A stretch of 64,000 bases of DNA from Clostridioides difficile_A. Its GTDB lineage: Bacteria; Bacillota; Clostridia; Peptostreptococcales; Peptostreptococcaceae. Positions 8,173-16,559 of this stretch are shown in pieces (position 1 is the stretch's first letter; the number at the start of each line of letters is the position of its first letter). The stretch lies in assembly GCA_945909635.1 (NCBI GenBank), contig OX246690.1, positions 372,001-436,000 of the forward strand. The letters are read 5' to 3'. Made by a program: the position numbers and the translations under genes. Under the pieces are notes generated by a model. That model was not told the origin of the DNA and ran no database searches. It worked only from the letters and a program-made list of their open reading frames with translations.

Positions 8173-10437
8173 ATGAATTTAGATACATTAAATCCTGCTC
8201 AAAGAGAAGCAGTAGAAAAGACTGAAGGTCCAGTACTTATACTGGCTGGAGCTGGTTCAGGTAAAACTAAGGTATTAACAACGAGAATGGCATACCTTAT
8301 AGAAGATAAAGGTGTACAACCACCAAATATATTAGCGATAACATTTACAAACAAAGCTGCAAATGAAATGAGAGAAAGAGTTGAACAAAATATAGGTTCT
8401 GAGACTAAGGAAATGTGGATAAGTACATTCCATTCTTGCTGTGTTCGTATACTTAGAAAAGATATAAATAAGATTGGTTACAACAGGAGTTTTGTAATTT
8501 ATGATGCAGCAGACCAAGTTACATTGGTTAAAGACTGTCTTAAAGAACTAAACTTAAGTGATAAGGTGTTTGAACCAAAAGCAGTTATAAGTGCTATTTC
8601 AGGAGCAAAAGATAAGCTTTATACTCCAAAACAGTTTAAAGACATTAACATGGCAGATAATAGAATGAGTAAAATTGCAGATATTTATGCATTATATCAA
8701 GACCGTTTAAAAAGAAATAGTGCACTTGATTTTGATGATTTAATACTTAAAACTGTAGAGCTTTTTAAGGCTAATGAAGAAGTTTTAGCATATTATAGAA
8801 GTAGATTTAGATACATAATGGTAGATGAGTATCAAGATACAAGTAAAGCTCAGTATGAATTGATAAAATTATTAGCAAGAGAACATCAAAATATTTGTGT
8901 TGTTGGAGATGATGACCAAAGTATTTATGGATGGAGAGGCGCAGATATAAGAAATATACTTGAATTTGAGAAAGATTATGATAATGTACATGTTGTAAAA
9001 TTGGAGCAAAATTATAGGTCTACACAAGTGATATTAGATGCAGCTAATAAAGTTATATCTAATAATATAGAAAGAAAAAGGAAAAAGCTTTGGAGTGAAA
9101 AAAAAGAAGGAGAGCTTATAAAGATACAATTAACTGGTAGTGAAATAGAAGAAGCTGATTTCATTGCTGATTCAATTGCACAAATAGCTAGAAAAGAGAA
9201 GAGACCATATAAAGACTTTGCAGTACTTTATAGAGCAAATGCACAAGCTAGACCTGTAGAGGATGCTTTAAATAGAAGTCAAATACCATATAATATATAT
9301 GGTGGTACAAAATTTTACGAGAGAAAAGAGATAAAGGATTTATTAGCGTATTTAAGAGTTATTCAAAATCCACAAGATGATATATCTATAAAAAGAATTA
9401 TAAACGTACCTAGAAGGGGTATAGGGCTTAGAACAATAGAAAAAATTGAAGATAGAGCTAATTTAAAGCAGGAAAGTATATATTCAGTATTAATTGATAT
9501 AGAGACAAATTCAGATATATCTACTAAAGCAAGAGCAAGTATAAGTGGATTTGTTGATATTATAGGTACACTTAGAACTATAAAAGAAGTTTATCCTGTT
9601 AGTAAACTTATAGAAAAGGTCTTAGATACTACAGGATATATGGATGAACTTGTAGAGATAAGGAATAAAAATGAAAAAGATTTGACTGGTAAGGGAGAGG
9701 AAGCTCAAGATAGAATTGACAACTTAAGAGAATTCATATCTATAGCTTTGGAGTTTGAAAGTAGTAATGATGAGAATTATGAAAACAAAGACTTAGAAAC
9801 ATTCTTAACTAGTATAGCACTTACATCTGAATCAAATGATGAAGAAGACAATGATAGGGTTTCTCTTATGACAATTCATACATCTAAAGGGCTAGAATTC
9901 CCTGTAGTATTCCTAATAGGTATGGAAGAAGGATTATTCCCTATATCAAGAGCTATAAAGTCTCTAAGTGATTCACAGATAGAAGAAGAGAGAAGACTTT
10001 GTTATGTTGGTATAACTAGAGCTAAAGAAGAGTTATATATGTCATTGACAGAGAAGAGGACATTATATGGTAAAACAAATGTTGCAATAGCTTCGAGATT
10101 TATGGAGGAGTTACCAGAAGAATGTATAGAAAGATTGTACAAAGTAAAGAAAGAACTGAGTTATTCTAAAGCAAGCTATAATATGTTAGATAAATATACT
10201 AAAAAGTATATGAATACTATAAGTAAATCTAAAGTTGCTGACAAGGTTAATGCTACAATAAAAGATTCCAATAAAGAAACTAATCCAGATGATATAAAAC
10301 TTGGTTCTAAAGTGCATCATCCTAAATTTGGGGTTGGGACAGTAGTATCTATAATTGGCACAGATGTTACTATAGCTTTTGACAAGCAAGGAATTAAAAA
10401 AATAAACAAAGAATATACAACACTAAATATTTTATAA
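8173..10437 (+). CDS. pcrA: ATP-dependent DNA helicase PcrA (UvrD/Rep family)
   Basis: A superfamily 1A 3'-5' helicase of 754 residues for DNA repair, replication restart and plasmid replication. Visible motifs are the P-loop AGAGSGKT (residues 25-32), motif II VDEYQDT, motif III GDDDQSIYGWRGA, motif IV near LEQNYRST, and motif VI CYVGITRAKEEL. The C-terminal 50 residues (GSKVHHPKFGVGTVVSI) form the Tudor-like domain that docks on RNA polymerase in PcrA. The ATG at 8173 follows AGGAGG at 8161-8166; an in-frame ATG at 8149 lies upstream of that site and is unlikely. The length is normal for the family. Confidence 0.95.
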   Translation: MNLDTLNPAQREAVEKTEGPVLILAGAGSGKTKVLTTRMAYLIEDKGVQPPNILAITFTNKAANEMRERVEQNIGSETKEMWISTFHSCCVRILRKDINKIGYNRSFVIYDAADQVTLVKDCLKELNLSDKVFEPKAVISAISGAKDKLYTPKQFKDINMADNRMSKIADIYALYQDRLKRNSALDFDDLILKTVELFKANEEVLAYYRSRFRYIMVDEYQDTSKAQYELIKLLAREHQNICVVGDDDQSIYGWRGADIRNILEFEKDYDNVHVVKLEQNYRSTQVILDAANKVISNNIERKRKKLWSEKKEGELIKIQLTGSEIEEADFIADSIAQIARKEKRPYKDFAVLYRANAQARPVEDALNRSQIPYNIYGGTKFYERKEIKDLLAYLRVIQNPQDDISIKRIINVPRRGIGLRTIEKIEDRANLKQESIYSVLIDIETNSDISTKARASISGFVDIIGTLRTIKEVYPVSKLIEKVLDTTGYMDELVEIRNKNEKDLTGKGEEAQDRIDNLREFISIALEFESSNDENYENKDLETFLTSIALTSESNDEEDNDRVSLMTIHTSKGLEFPVVFLIGMEEGLFPISRAIKSLSDSQIEEERRLCYVGITRAKEELYMSLTEKRTLYGKTNVAIASRFMEELPEECIERLYKVKKELSYSKASYNMLDKYTKKYMNTISKSKVADKVNATIKDSNKETNPDDIKLGSKVHHPKFGVGTVVSIIGTDVTIAFDKQGIKKINKEYTTLNIL

Positions 10438-10455
10438 TGGAGGTTAATATAGGGA

Positions 10456-11754
10456 ATGGATAGTATAAATTTTGCTAAGAACTTAATAGACTTCATATAT
10501 GATAGTCCATCATCTTTTCATGCAGTTGATAGTGCTAAAGAAATTCTAGATAAAAATGGATTTGAAGAGTTAGCTTTAAATCATAAGTGGAACCTAAAAG
10601 TGGGTGGAAAATACTATGTTACTAAAAATTTATCTGCTATAGTAGCTTTTGTAGTTAATTCAGAAGACATAGAGAAAGATGGTTTTAGAATAATAGGTTC
10701 TCATTCAGATTCTCCTACATTTAGCATTAAACCAAATGCAGAAATAGAAGCTGAAAAATCTTATTTGAAGTTGAATACAGAGTGCTATGGAGGAGCAATA
10801 TTGAGCACATGGTTAGATAGACCTCTTGGCATAGCTGGCAGGGTAGTTTTAAAGAGTGATAATGTATTAAAGCCAAGCGAAAGACTTATAAACTTTCAAA
10901 AGCCAATTTGTATAATACCAAACCTAGCTATACACTTAAATAGAAGTATAAATGATGGTCATTCATATAATAAGCAAAAGGATATGTTACCTTTAGTTGG
11001 TTTGTTGAATGATACATTAGAAAAAGATAACTTCCTTTTAAAACAAATAGCATCTAATTTGGATGTAAATATGGAAGATGTCATAGATTTTGATTTGTTT
11101 TTATATGAATTTGAAAAAGGAAGTTTAATAGGGGCTAATGATGAATTTATATCTATAGGAAGACAAGACAATCTTGCTATGGTACATGCTAGTTTGAATG
11201 CTCTTATCGATACTAAAGGTCAAAATGGCGTAAATGTAATGGCCGTATTTGATAATGAAGAAGTTGGTAGCTCTACTAAACAAGGTGCAGATTCAAACAT
11301 GCTATTAAATATATTGGAAAGAATTTGTTTATCAATAGGTAAAGATAGGGAAGAGTTCTTTGAGTCTATTTATTCATCTTTTATGATATCATCAGATTTG
11401 GCTCATGCTATCCATCCAAATACTCCAGAAAAACATGACCCAACTAATAAACCAGTTATGGGAAAAGGACCTGTTATAAAGATAAATGCTAGTCAGGCAT
11501 ATACAAGTGATGGGTATTCTATAGCTGTTTATAAGAATATATGTAGAGAAGCTAATGTTGAGTATCAAGAATTTGTTAATAGGTCAGATGAAAGAGGTGG
11601 AAGTACTATAGGTCCAATATCTTCAACTCATATAGATATACCATCTGTGGATGTGGGAAGTCCAATTTTGGCAATGCACTCTATAAGAGAATTAGGAAAT
11701 GTTGAAGACCATTATAGTATATATAAAACGTTTAGCAAGTTTTTTGAAATATAA
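10456..11754 (+). CDS. apeB: M18 family aspartyl-type aminopeptidase
   Basis: A cytosolic dinuclear-zinc aminopeptidase of 432 residues that removes N-terminal residues from peptides. Family motifs are GSHSDSPTF (metal His), the catalytic pair DNEEVGSSTKQGA, HAIHPNTPEKHDPTNKP, and DERGGSTIGP near the end. The GGAGG at 10439-10443 is 12 bases from the ATG, slightly long. It starts 18 bases after pcrA and probably shares its transcript. M18 enzymes assemble as dodecamers (family knowledge). Confidence 0.93.
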   Translation: MDSINFAKNLIDFIYDSPSSFHAVDSAKEILDKNGFEELALNHKWNLKVGGKYYVTKNLSAIVAFVVNSEDIEKDGFRIIGSHSDSPTFSIKPNAEIEAEKSYLKLNTECYGGAILSTWLDRPLGIAGRVVLKSDNVLKPSERLINFQKPICIIPNLAIHLNRSINDGHSYNKQKDMLPLVGLLNDTLEKDNFLLKQIASNLDVNMEDVIDFDLFLYEFEKGSLIGANDEFISIGRQDNLAMVHASLNALIDTKGQNGVNVMAVFDNEEVGSSTKQGADSNMLLNILERICLSIGKDREEFFESIYSSFMISSDLAHAIHPNTPEKHDPTNKPVMGKGPVIKINASQAYTSDGYSIAVYKNICREANVEYQEFVNRSDERGGSTIGPISSTHIDIPSVDVGSPILAMHSIRELGNVEDHYSIYKTFSKFFEI

Positions 11755-11784
11755 ATATAAGATAAACAATTTGGAGATGAGACT

Positions 11785-12537
11785 ATGAAATTAGGATTAT
11801 GCTTAGAAGGTGGAGGCGCAAAAGGGGCTTACCAAGCAGGAGTAGTAAAGGCATTATATGATGGAGGAATAAATAAATTTTATTCAATTTCAGGGACATC
11901 GATAGGAGCAATAAATGGATATTATTTGTACACAGGTAATGTTGATAACTTAGAAAAAATGTGGACAAATATAAAAGATATCCAGAATGGAAATGTAAAA
12001 ATAGTAAATAATACTGTGGATAATTCTCCTGCTATAGACAATTTGAGGGAACTAGATGATAGTAAAATTGAAGAAATGAAGTTTTATGTTAACTATGTAG
12101 AAGTCAATAATAAGGTAGTATCAGAAAAGATTGTTGATGTATCAAAAATGACTCGTGATGAAGCAATTATCAGTATTTCATACAGTGGATTGTTACCATC
12201 AAATCCAAAGGCCACTCTTGGTTTTAAAGAACAATTTGCAAAAGATGTTCAAGAAGGACTATATGATGGTTTTAAATTAGATGGAGGTCTAATTAGGAGT
12301 GTATTGATTGAACCTTTAATTGTGGATAATGTGGATAAGATTATTTTAATATCAACGAAATATAATTATGAATTGCCAGAAGATATTAAAAAAACATACG
12401 ATGAAGACAGAATAATAGTAGTTAGACCAAATACTCAGTTCGCACCTAAAGACACTCTTAATTTTGATGATGAGTTTTGTAAAGCTATTTATCAAGAAGG
12501 ATATGAAATAGGAAAAAATATACTTGATAGACTTTAA
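11785..12537 (+). CDS. Patatin-like phospholipase (RssA-like)
   Basis: A 250-residue patatin-fold hydrolase. The oxyanion-hole motif LEGGGAKGAYQAG is at the N-terminus, the nucleophile elbow is GTSIG, and the catalytic Asp is in the DGGLI motif of the Ser-Asp dyad. It likely hydrolyses acyl esters of membrane lipids. No signal peptide is present, so it acts in the cytoplasm or at the inner leaflet. A GGAG ribosome binding site lies just upstream, 30 bases after apeB. The substrate is not deducible. Confidence 0.88.
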   Translation: MKLGLCLEGGGAKGAYQAGVVKALYDGGINKFYSISGTSIGAINGYYLYTGNVDNLEKMWTNIKDIQNGNVKIVNNTVDNSPAIDNLRELDDSKIEEMKFYVNYVEVNNKVVSEKIVDVSKMTRDEAIISISYSGLLPSNPKATLGFKEQFAKDVQEGLYDGFKLDGGLIRSVLIEPLIVDNVDKIILISTKYNYELPEDIKKTYDEDRIIVVRPNTQFAPKDTLNFDDEFCKAIYQEGYEIGKNILDRL

Positions 12538-12601
12538 TTTAGAGTATAATATAATAAATGTAATTGTATAATTTAACTAAGGAAAAGGAAGGTAATGAAT
12601 T

Positions 12602-13126
12602 ATGGAAAATAAAAATCCTATAGTAACTATAGAAATGGAAAATGGAAAAGAAATTAAAATTGAGTTGTACCCAAATATAGCACCAAATACAGTTAAAAAC
12701 TTTGTATCATTAGTAAATGAAGGATATTATAATGGAATAATATTTCATAGAGTAATACCAGGATTTATGATACAAGGTGGATGCCCAAATGGTACAGGAA
12801 TGGGTGGCCCAGGTCACTCTATAAAAGGTGAATTTAGTGGGAATGGATTTACTAATAATTTAAAACATGAAAGAGGAGTCATATCAATGGCTAGAACTAT
12901 GGCACCTAATTCAGCTGGTTCTCAATTTTTCATAATGCATAAAAATTCACCACATTTAGATGGTCAATATGCAGGATTTGGTAGAGTAATAGAAGGTATA
13001 GAGGTTGTTGATGAAATAGCATCAATTAGAACAGATGCAGCTGATAAGCCACAAACTCCACAAGTTATGAAATCTGTTACTGTGGAGACTTTTGGAATAG
13101 ATTACTCTGATGTAGAAAAAAATTAA
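12602..13126 (+). CDS. Cyclophilin-type peptidyl-prolyl cis-trans isomerase
   Basis: A 174-residue cyclophilin. The active-site segment FHRVIPGFMIQGG contains the catalytic Arg, and the conserved NSAGSQFFI and LDGQYAGFGRVIEG follow. It has no signal peptide or lipobox, so it is a cytoplasmic PpiB-like foldase. It has its own GGAAGG-type ribosome binding site and a strong terminator 60 bases downstream. Confidence 0.94.
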   Translation: MENKNPIVTIEMENGKEIKIELYPNIAPNTVKNFVSLVNEGYYNGIIFHRVIPGFMIQGGCPNGTGMGGPGHSIKGEFSGNGFTNNLKHERGVISMARTMAPNSAGSQFFIMHKNSPHLDGQYAGFGRVIEGIEVVDEIASIRTDAADKPQTPQVMKSVTVETFGIDYSDVEKN

Positions 13127-13185
13127 AACATATATAAAAATTAGTTATAAGTAAAAGTCAAAATATATGTTGTTTATTGAAGATA

Positions 13186-13231
13186 AAATGGGATGTAGTT
13201 GCGTCTTTAGACGAATACATCTCATTTTTTA
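13186..13231 (+). terminator. Terminator after the cyclophilin gene
   Basis: A hairpin with stems GATGTA/TACATC and CGTC/GACG around a TTTA loop, flanked by AAAATG and CATTTT, ending in a T-run at about 13225-13230. Confidence 0.88.
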
Positions 13232-13306
13232 TTTATTCTATATAATAAGAAATTGTGTATTAAAATAATAAATTACAGAATATACCAATTAGAAATAACA
13301 TTGGAT

Positions 13307-13344
13307 TTTTATGATACTTATTCCATAAAATTAGTATCATAAAA
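13307..13344. repeat. Inverted repeat in the bclA1 upstream region
   Basis: Arms TTTATGATACT and AGTATCATAAA with a 14-base loop. There is no clear T-run in either direction, so its role is unclear. Confidence 0.5.
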
Positions 13345-13436
13345 TTTTAATTAAAAAATAAAGTATAGTTAAAAAAAATTTTACTAAAAATATTTTTATC
13401 CAAGTTTGTATATAATAATATATTAAATAAATATGG

Positions 13437-13473
13437 AAGACATATGGAAAACAATTATTCCAGTGTCTTTTTA
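13437..13473 (+). terminator. Terminator-like hairpin in the bclA1 upstream region
   Basis: Interrupted arms AAGACA-TGGAA (13437-13449) and TTCCA-TGTCTT, followed by TTT. No gene ends just upstream, so it may belong to a short transcript that cannot be defined from sequence. Confidence 0.45.
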
Positions 13474-13559
13474 AGCTATTTTATCTATTTTATTTAAGAA
13501 AAATAAGTTTTTCTATGTTTTTTATTTATAAAAAAATATCATTATGGAAATATCTTCTA

Positions 13560-13588
13560 TTTACAATTTTATAACTTTGGTTTACAAT
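13560..13588 (+). promoter_or_regulatory. SigA-type promoter of a candidate small RNA
   Basis: TTTACA (13560-13565), a 17-base spacer, and TACAAT (13583-13588). No open reading frame follows; a perfect terminator hairpin comes about 130 bases downstream. Confidence 0.5.
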
Positions 13589-13594
13589 AATAGA

Positions 13595-13757
13595 GACAAT
13601 AAATCCTAAAAAACATAAGAAGAAAAAAGTGCTTAATATTTGAGAGAGACTGGTTTAGTTTACACCAGCTAGGCCAGTCAAGGAATAATTTAAAGTGTAA
13701 TATATAACAATGAAAAAGAACCTGTAATTAGAATCTTCTAATTACAGGTTCTTTTTT
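13595..13757 (+). ncRNA. Candidate small RNA upstream of bclA1
   Basis: A predicted transcript of about 160 bases between a SigA-like promoter and a strong intrinsic terminator. Inside it, 13650-13680 holds nested complementary segments (GACTGG with CCAGTC, and CTGGT with ACCAG), which would form a compact structure. The terminator has perfect 18-base arms (13716-13733 and 13736-13753) and a T-run to 13757. No coding frame with a ribosome binding site was found. It matches no riboswitch class that I recognise. It could be an independent sRNA or an attenuated leader for bclA1. Confidence 0.45.
13716..13757 (+). terminator. Strong intrinsic terminator before bclA1
   Basis: Perfect 18-base inverted repeat with a two-base loop followed by six T. 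It stands more than 450 bases after the cyclophilin terminator, so it must end something other than that gene. Confidence 0.85.
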
Positions 13758-13815
13758 GCAGAAATTGGTATTATTATATAAATATTTAAGAAAGTAAATT
13801 TTTAACTTTGTTGTA

Positions 13816-13842
13816 ACTAAGTACGTTTTTTAACATAGTATA
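13816..13842 (+). promoter_or_regulatory. SigK-type promoter of bclA1
   Basis: AC at 13816-13817, a 16-base spacer, then CATAGTATA (13834-13842). This fits the AC-N16-CATANNNTA consensus of the mother-cell sigma factor SigK. It lies about 30 bases before the bclA1 start, with GGAGGG in between. Late mother-cell expression agrees with an exosporium protein. Confidence 0.7.
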
Positions 13843-13870
13843 ATATAGACCCAAAATGGAGGGATTATAA

Positions 13871-16474
13871 ATGAGAAATATTATACTTTATTTAAATGAT
13901 GATACCTTTATATCAAGAAAATATCCAGATAAAAACTTTAGTTTTTTAGAATATTGTTTAATAGGAACTAAATATTCAAGTACTTTTGTAGAAGAAAAAC
14001 TTCTTACTTTTTTCAAAGTAAGAATACCAGAAATATTAAAAGATAAAAATATACTAAAAGCAGAGTTATTTATTCATATTAATTCAGATAATAATTATAT
14101 TTTTAATGAAAAAATAGATATTGAAGTAAAAAGAATAACCGAATATTATAATTCAAGGACTATATCATGGAATGATAAATTGCCTATAGAAAATATTGAA
14201 GGATATTTACCAATTGGTATAAGTGATACATCTAACTATATATGTTTAAATATTACAAGTATTGTAAAAGCATGGGCGGTGGGCAAGTATCCTAATTATG
14301 GATTAGCTTTATCTTTAAATTATCCTTGTAAGATTATAGAGTTTACATCTAGTAGAGGTCGTAACAAACCATATATACTTATAACATTTGAAGAAAGAAA
14401 AAAAGAGTGCTGTCCTCCTAAATTCGGATGTCCTCCAATTAGAGTTACAGGTCCAACCGGACCAAGAGGCCCAATGGGAAGCACAGGAGCAACAGGTCCA
14501 ACCGGAAATACCGGAGTAACAGGGCCAACAGGAGCGACTGGTCCAACTGGAAACGCAGGAATAACAGGGCCAACTGGAGCGACTGGTTCAACAGGAAACA
14601 CAGGAGTAACTGGAGAAATAGGACCAACCGGAGCAACAGGTCCAATAGGAAACACAGGACCAACTGGAGCAACAGGACCAACCGGAAATACTGGAGAAAT
14701 AGGAGCAACAGGACCAACCGGAAATACAGGATTAGAAGGTTCAATGGGAGCAACAGGACCAACCGGAAATACTGGAGAAATAGGACCAACCGGAGCAACA
14801 GGCCCAACAGGAGCAACAGGACCAATCGGAAATACTGGAGAAATAGGACCAACCGGAGCAACAGGAGCAACTGGAGAAATAGGACCAACTGGAGCGACAG
14901 GACCAATAGGAAACACAGGACCAACTGGAGCAACAGGACCAACCGGAAATACTGGAGAAATAGGAGCAACCGGAGCAACAGGTCCAACCGGGAACACAGG
15001 AGCAACTGGAGAAATAGGAGCAACAGGAGCAACAGGAGCAACAGGTCCAACCGGGAACACAGGAGCAACTGGAGAAATAGGAGCAACCGGAGCAACAGGT
15101 CCAATAGGAAACACAGGACCAACTGGAGGAATAGGGCCAACCGGAGCAACAGGTCCAACCGGAAATACCGGAGAAATAGGACCAACAGGCCCAACCGGAA
15201 ACACCGGATTAGAAGGAGCAACAGGTCCAACCGGAAATACTGGAGAAATAGGACCAACCGGGGCAACAGGTCCAACAGGGAACACAGGAGCAACTGGAGA
15301 AATAGGAGCAACCGGAGCAACAGGTCCAATAGGAAACACAGGACCAACTGGAGGAATAGGGCCAACCGGAGCAACAGGTCCAACCGGAAACACCGGAGAA
15401 ATAGGTCCAACAGGCCCAACCGGAAATACTGGAGAAATAGGAGCAACTGGAGCAACAGGTCCAACCGGAAACACAGGAGCAACTGGAGCAACAGGTCCAA
15501 CAGGGAATACAGGAGAGATAGGGCCAACTGGAGCAACTGGCTCAACAGGAAACACAGGATTAGAAGGCCCAATGGGAGCAACAGGCCCAACTGGAAACAC
15601 AGGAGCAACTGGAAATACAGGGTTAGAAGGTCCAATGGGAGCAACAGGCCCAACCGGAAATACCGGAGAAATAGGACCACCTGGAGCGACTGGTCCAACT
15701 GGAAACACAGGAGCAACTGGAGAAATAGGACCAACCGGAGCAACAGGTCCAATAGGAAACACAGGAGCAACTGGAGAAATAGGACCAACCGGAGCAACAG
15801 GTCCAATAGGAAACACAGGACCAACTGGAGAAATAGGAGCAACCGGAGCAACAGGTCCAACAGGGAACACAGGAGCAACTGGAGAAATAGGACCAACCGG
15901 AGCAACAGGTCCAATAGGAAACACAGGAGTGACAGGACCAACAGGACCAACCGGAAATACAGGAGTAACAGGAGAAATAGGACCAACAGGAGCGACAGGA
16001 CCAACCGGAAATACTGGAGCAACAGGTAATTTCTCACAGCCAATTGCTAATTTTCTTGTAAATGCTCCATCTGCACAAATCTTAAATAATGGGGAAGCTA
16101 TAAAAAATTGGCAAGCAGTATTGGGGAATAGTTCAAGTATAACAGTGGATGCAAATGGTACATTTAAAGTAGAAGAAAATGGTGTGTACTACATTTCAGT
16201 TTCATTAGCATTGCAACCAGGTTCATCAAGTATAAATCAATACTCTTTTTCTTTCTTATTTCCTATTTTAGGAGGGAGAGATTTAGCAGGTATCACTACT
16301 GAGCCAGGTGGTGGAGGTGTGGTTTCTGGATATTTCGCTGGTTTTCTATTTGGTGGAACTACATTTACTATAAATAATTTTTCATCTGTGTCTGTAGGAA
16401 TAAGAAATGGTCAATCAGCAGGGACAGCGGCAGCTTTGACTATATTTAGAATAGCTGATACTATTATGACTTAA
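13871..16474 (+). CDS. bclA1: Exosporium collagen-like glycoprotein BclA1
   Basis: An 867-residue spore-surface protein. Residues 1 to about 175 form a beta-rich domain resembling DNRLRE-type carbohydrate-associated domains (LYLNDDTFIS..., SWNDKL, ITSIVKAWAVGKYPNYGLAL). A short Cys/Pro stretch (ECCPPKFGCPPI) follows. Residues 194-718 are 175 uninterrupted Gly-X-Y triplets, mostly GPT, GAT, GNT and GEI; threonine in the Y position is the usual site of O-glycosylation. Residues 719-867 form a BclA-type C-terminal trimerisation domain (TNF/C1q-like jelly roll). The first part targets BclA to the exosporium in this family. The gene is monocistronic, with a SigK-type promoter and a strong terminator. 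Repeat number is strain-variable. Confidence 0.95.
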   Translation: MRNIILYLNDDTFISRKYPDKNFSFLEYCLIGTKYSSTFVEEKLLTFFKVRIPEILKDKNILKAELFIHINSDNNYIFNEKIDIEVKRITEYYNSRTISWNDKLPIENIEGYLPIGISDTSNYICLNITSIVKAWAVGKYPNYGLALSLNYPCKIIEFTSSRGRNKPYILITFEERKKECCPPKFGCPPIRVTGPTGPRGPMGSTGATGPTGNTGVTGPTGATGPTGNAGITGPTGATGSTGNTGVTGEIGPTGATGPIGNTGPTGATGPTGNTGEIGATGPTGNTGLEGSMGATGPTGNTGEIGPTGATGPTGATGPIGNTGEIGPTGATGATGEIGPTGATGPIGNTGPTGATGPTGNTGEIGATGATGPTGNTGATGEIGATGATGATGPTGNTGATGEIGATGATGPIGNTGPTGGIGPTGATGPTGNTGEIGPTGPTGNTGLEGATGPTGNTGEIGPTGATGPTGNTGATGEIGATGATGPIGNTGPTGGIGPTGATGPTGNTGEIGPTGPTGNTGEIGATGATGPTGNTGATGATGPTGNTGEIGPTGATGSTGNTGLEGPMGATGPTGNTGATGNTGLEGPMGATGPTGNTGEIGPPGATGPTGNTGATGEIGPTGATGPIGNTGATGEIGPTGATGPIGNTGPTGEIGATGATGPTGNTGATGEIGPTGATGPIGNTGVTGPTGPTGNTGVTGEIGPTGATGPTGNTGATGNFSQPIANFLVNAPSAQILNNGEAIKNWQAVLGNSSSITVDANGTFKVEENGVYYISVSLALQPGSSSINQYSFSFLFPILGGRDLAGITTEPGGGGVVSGYFAGFLFGGTTFTINNFSSVSVGIRNGQSAGTAAALTIFRIADTIMT
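14450..16024 (+). repeat. Collagen-like triplet repeat region of bclA1
   Basis: 175 consecutive nine-base units encoding Gly-X-Y. A higher-order duplication is visible: the block around 15053-15195 recurs 225 bases later (about 15278-15420), equal to 25 triplets. The low stop-codon density also creates long spurious reading frames on the opposite strand. Confidence 0.95.
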
Positions 16475-16506
16475 CTTTATATTTAATATTAATATATGTA
16501 TAATAA

Positions 16507-16545
16507 AAAACTGTTTCAAATATATATTTGAAACAGTTTTTCTGT
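16507..16545. terminator. Bidirectional terminator between bclA1 and ppaC
   Basis: A 26-base palindrome (16511-16536, CTGTTTCAAA arms) flanked by A-rich and T-rich tracts. It serves bclA1 on the plus strand and the pyrophosphatase gene on the minus strand. Confidence 0.9.
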
Positions 16546-16559
16546 TTAAAAATTTTATA

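Noticed and set aside
14320..16043. Two long minus-strand reading frames across bclA1 (534 and 532 codons)
   Set aside because: They are the complement of the GC-richer Gly-X-Y repeat, which lacks stop codons on both strands. Their peptides are simple Pro/Val or Leu/Phe repeats without ribosome binding sites.
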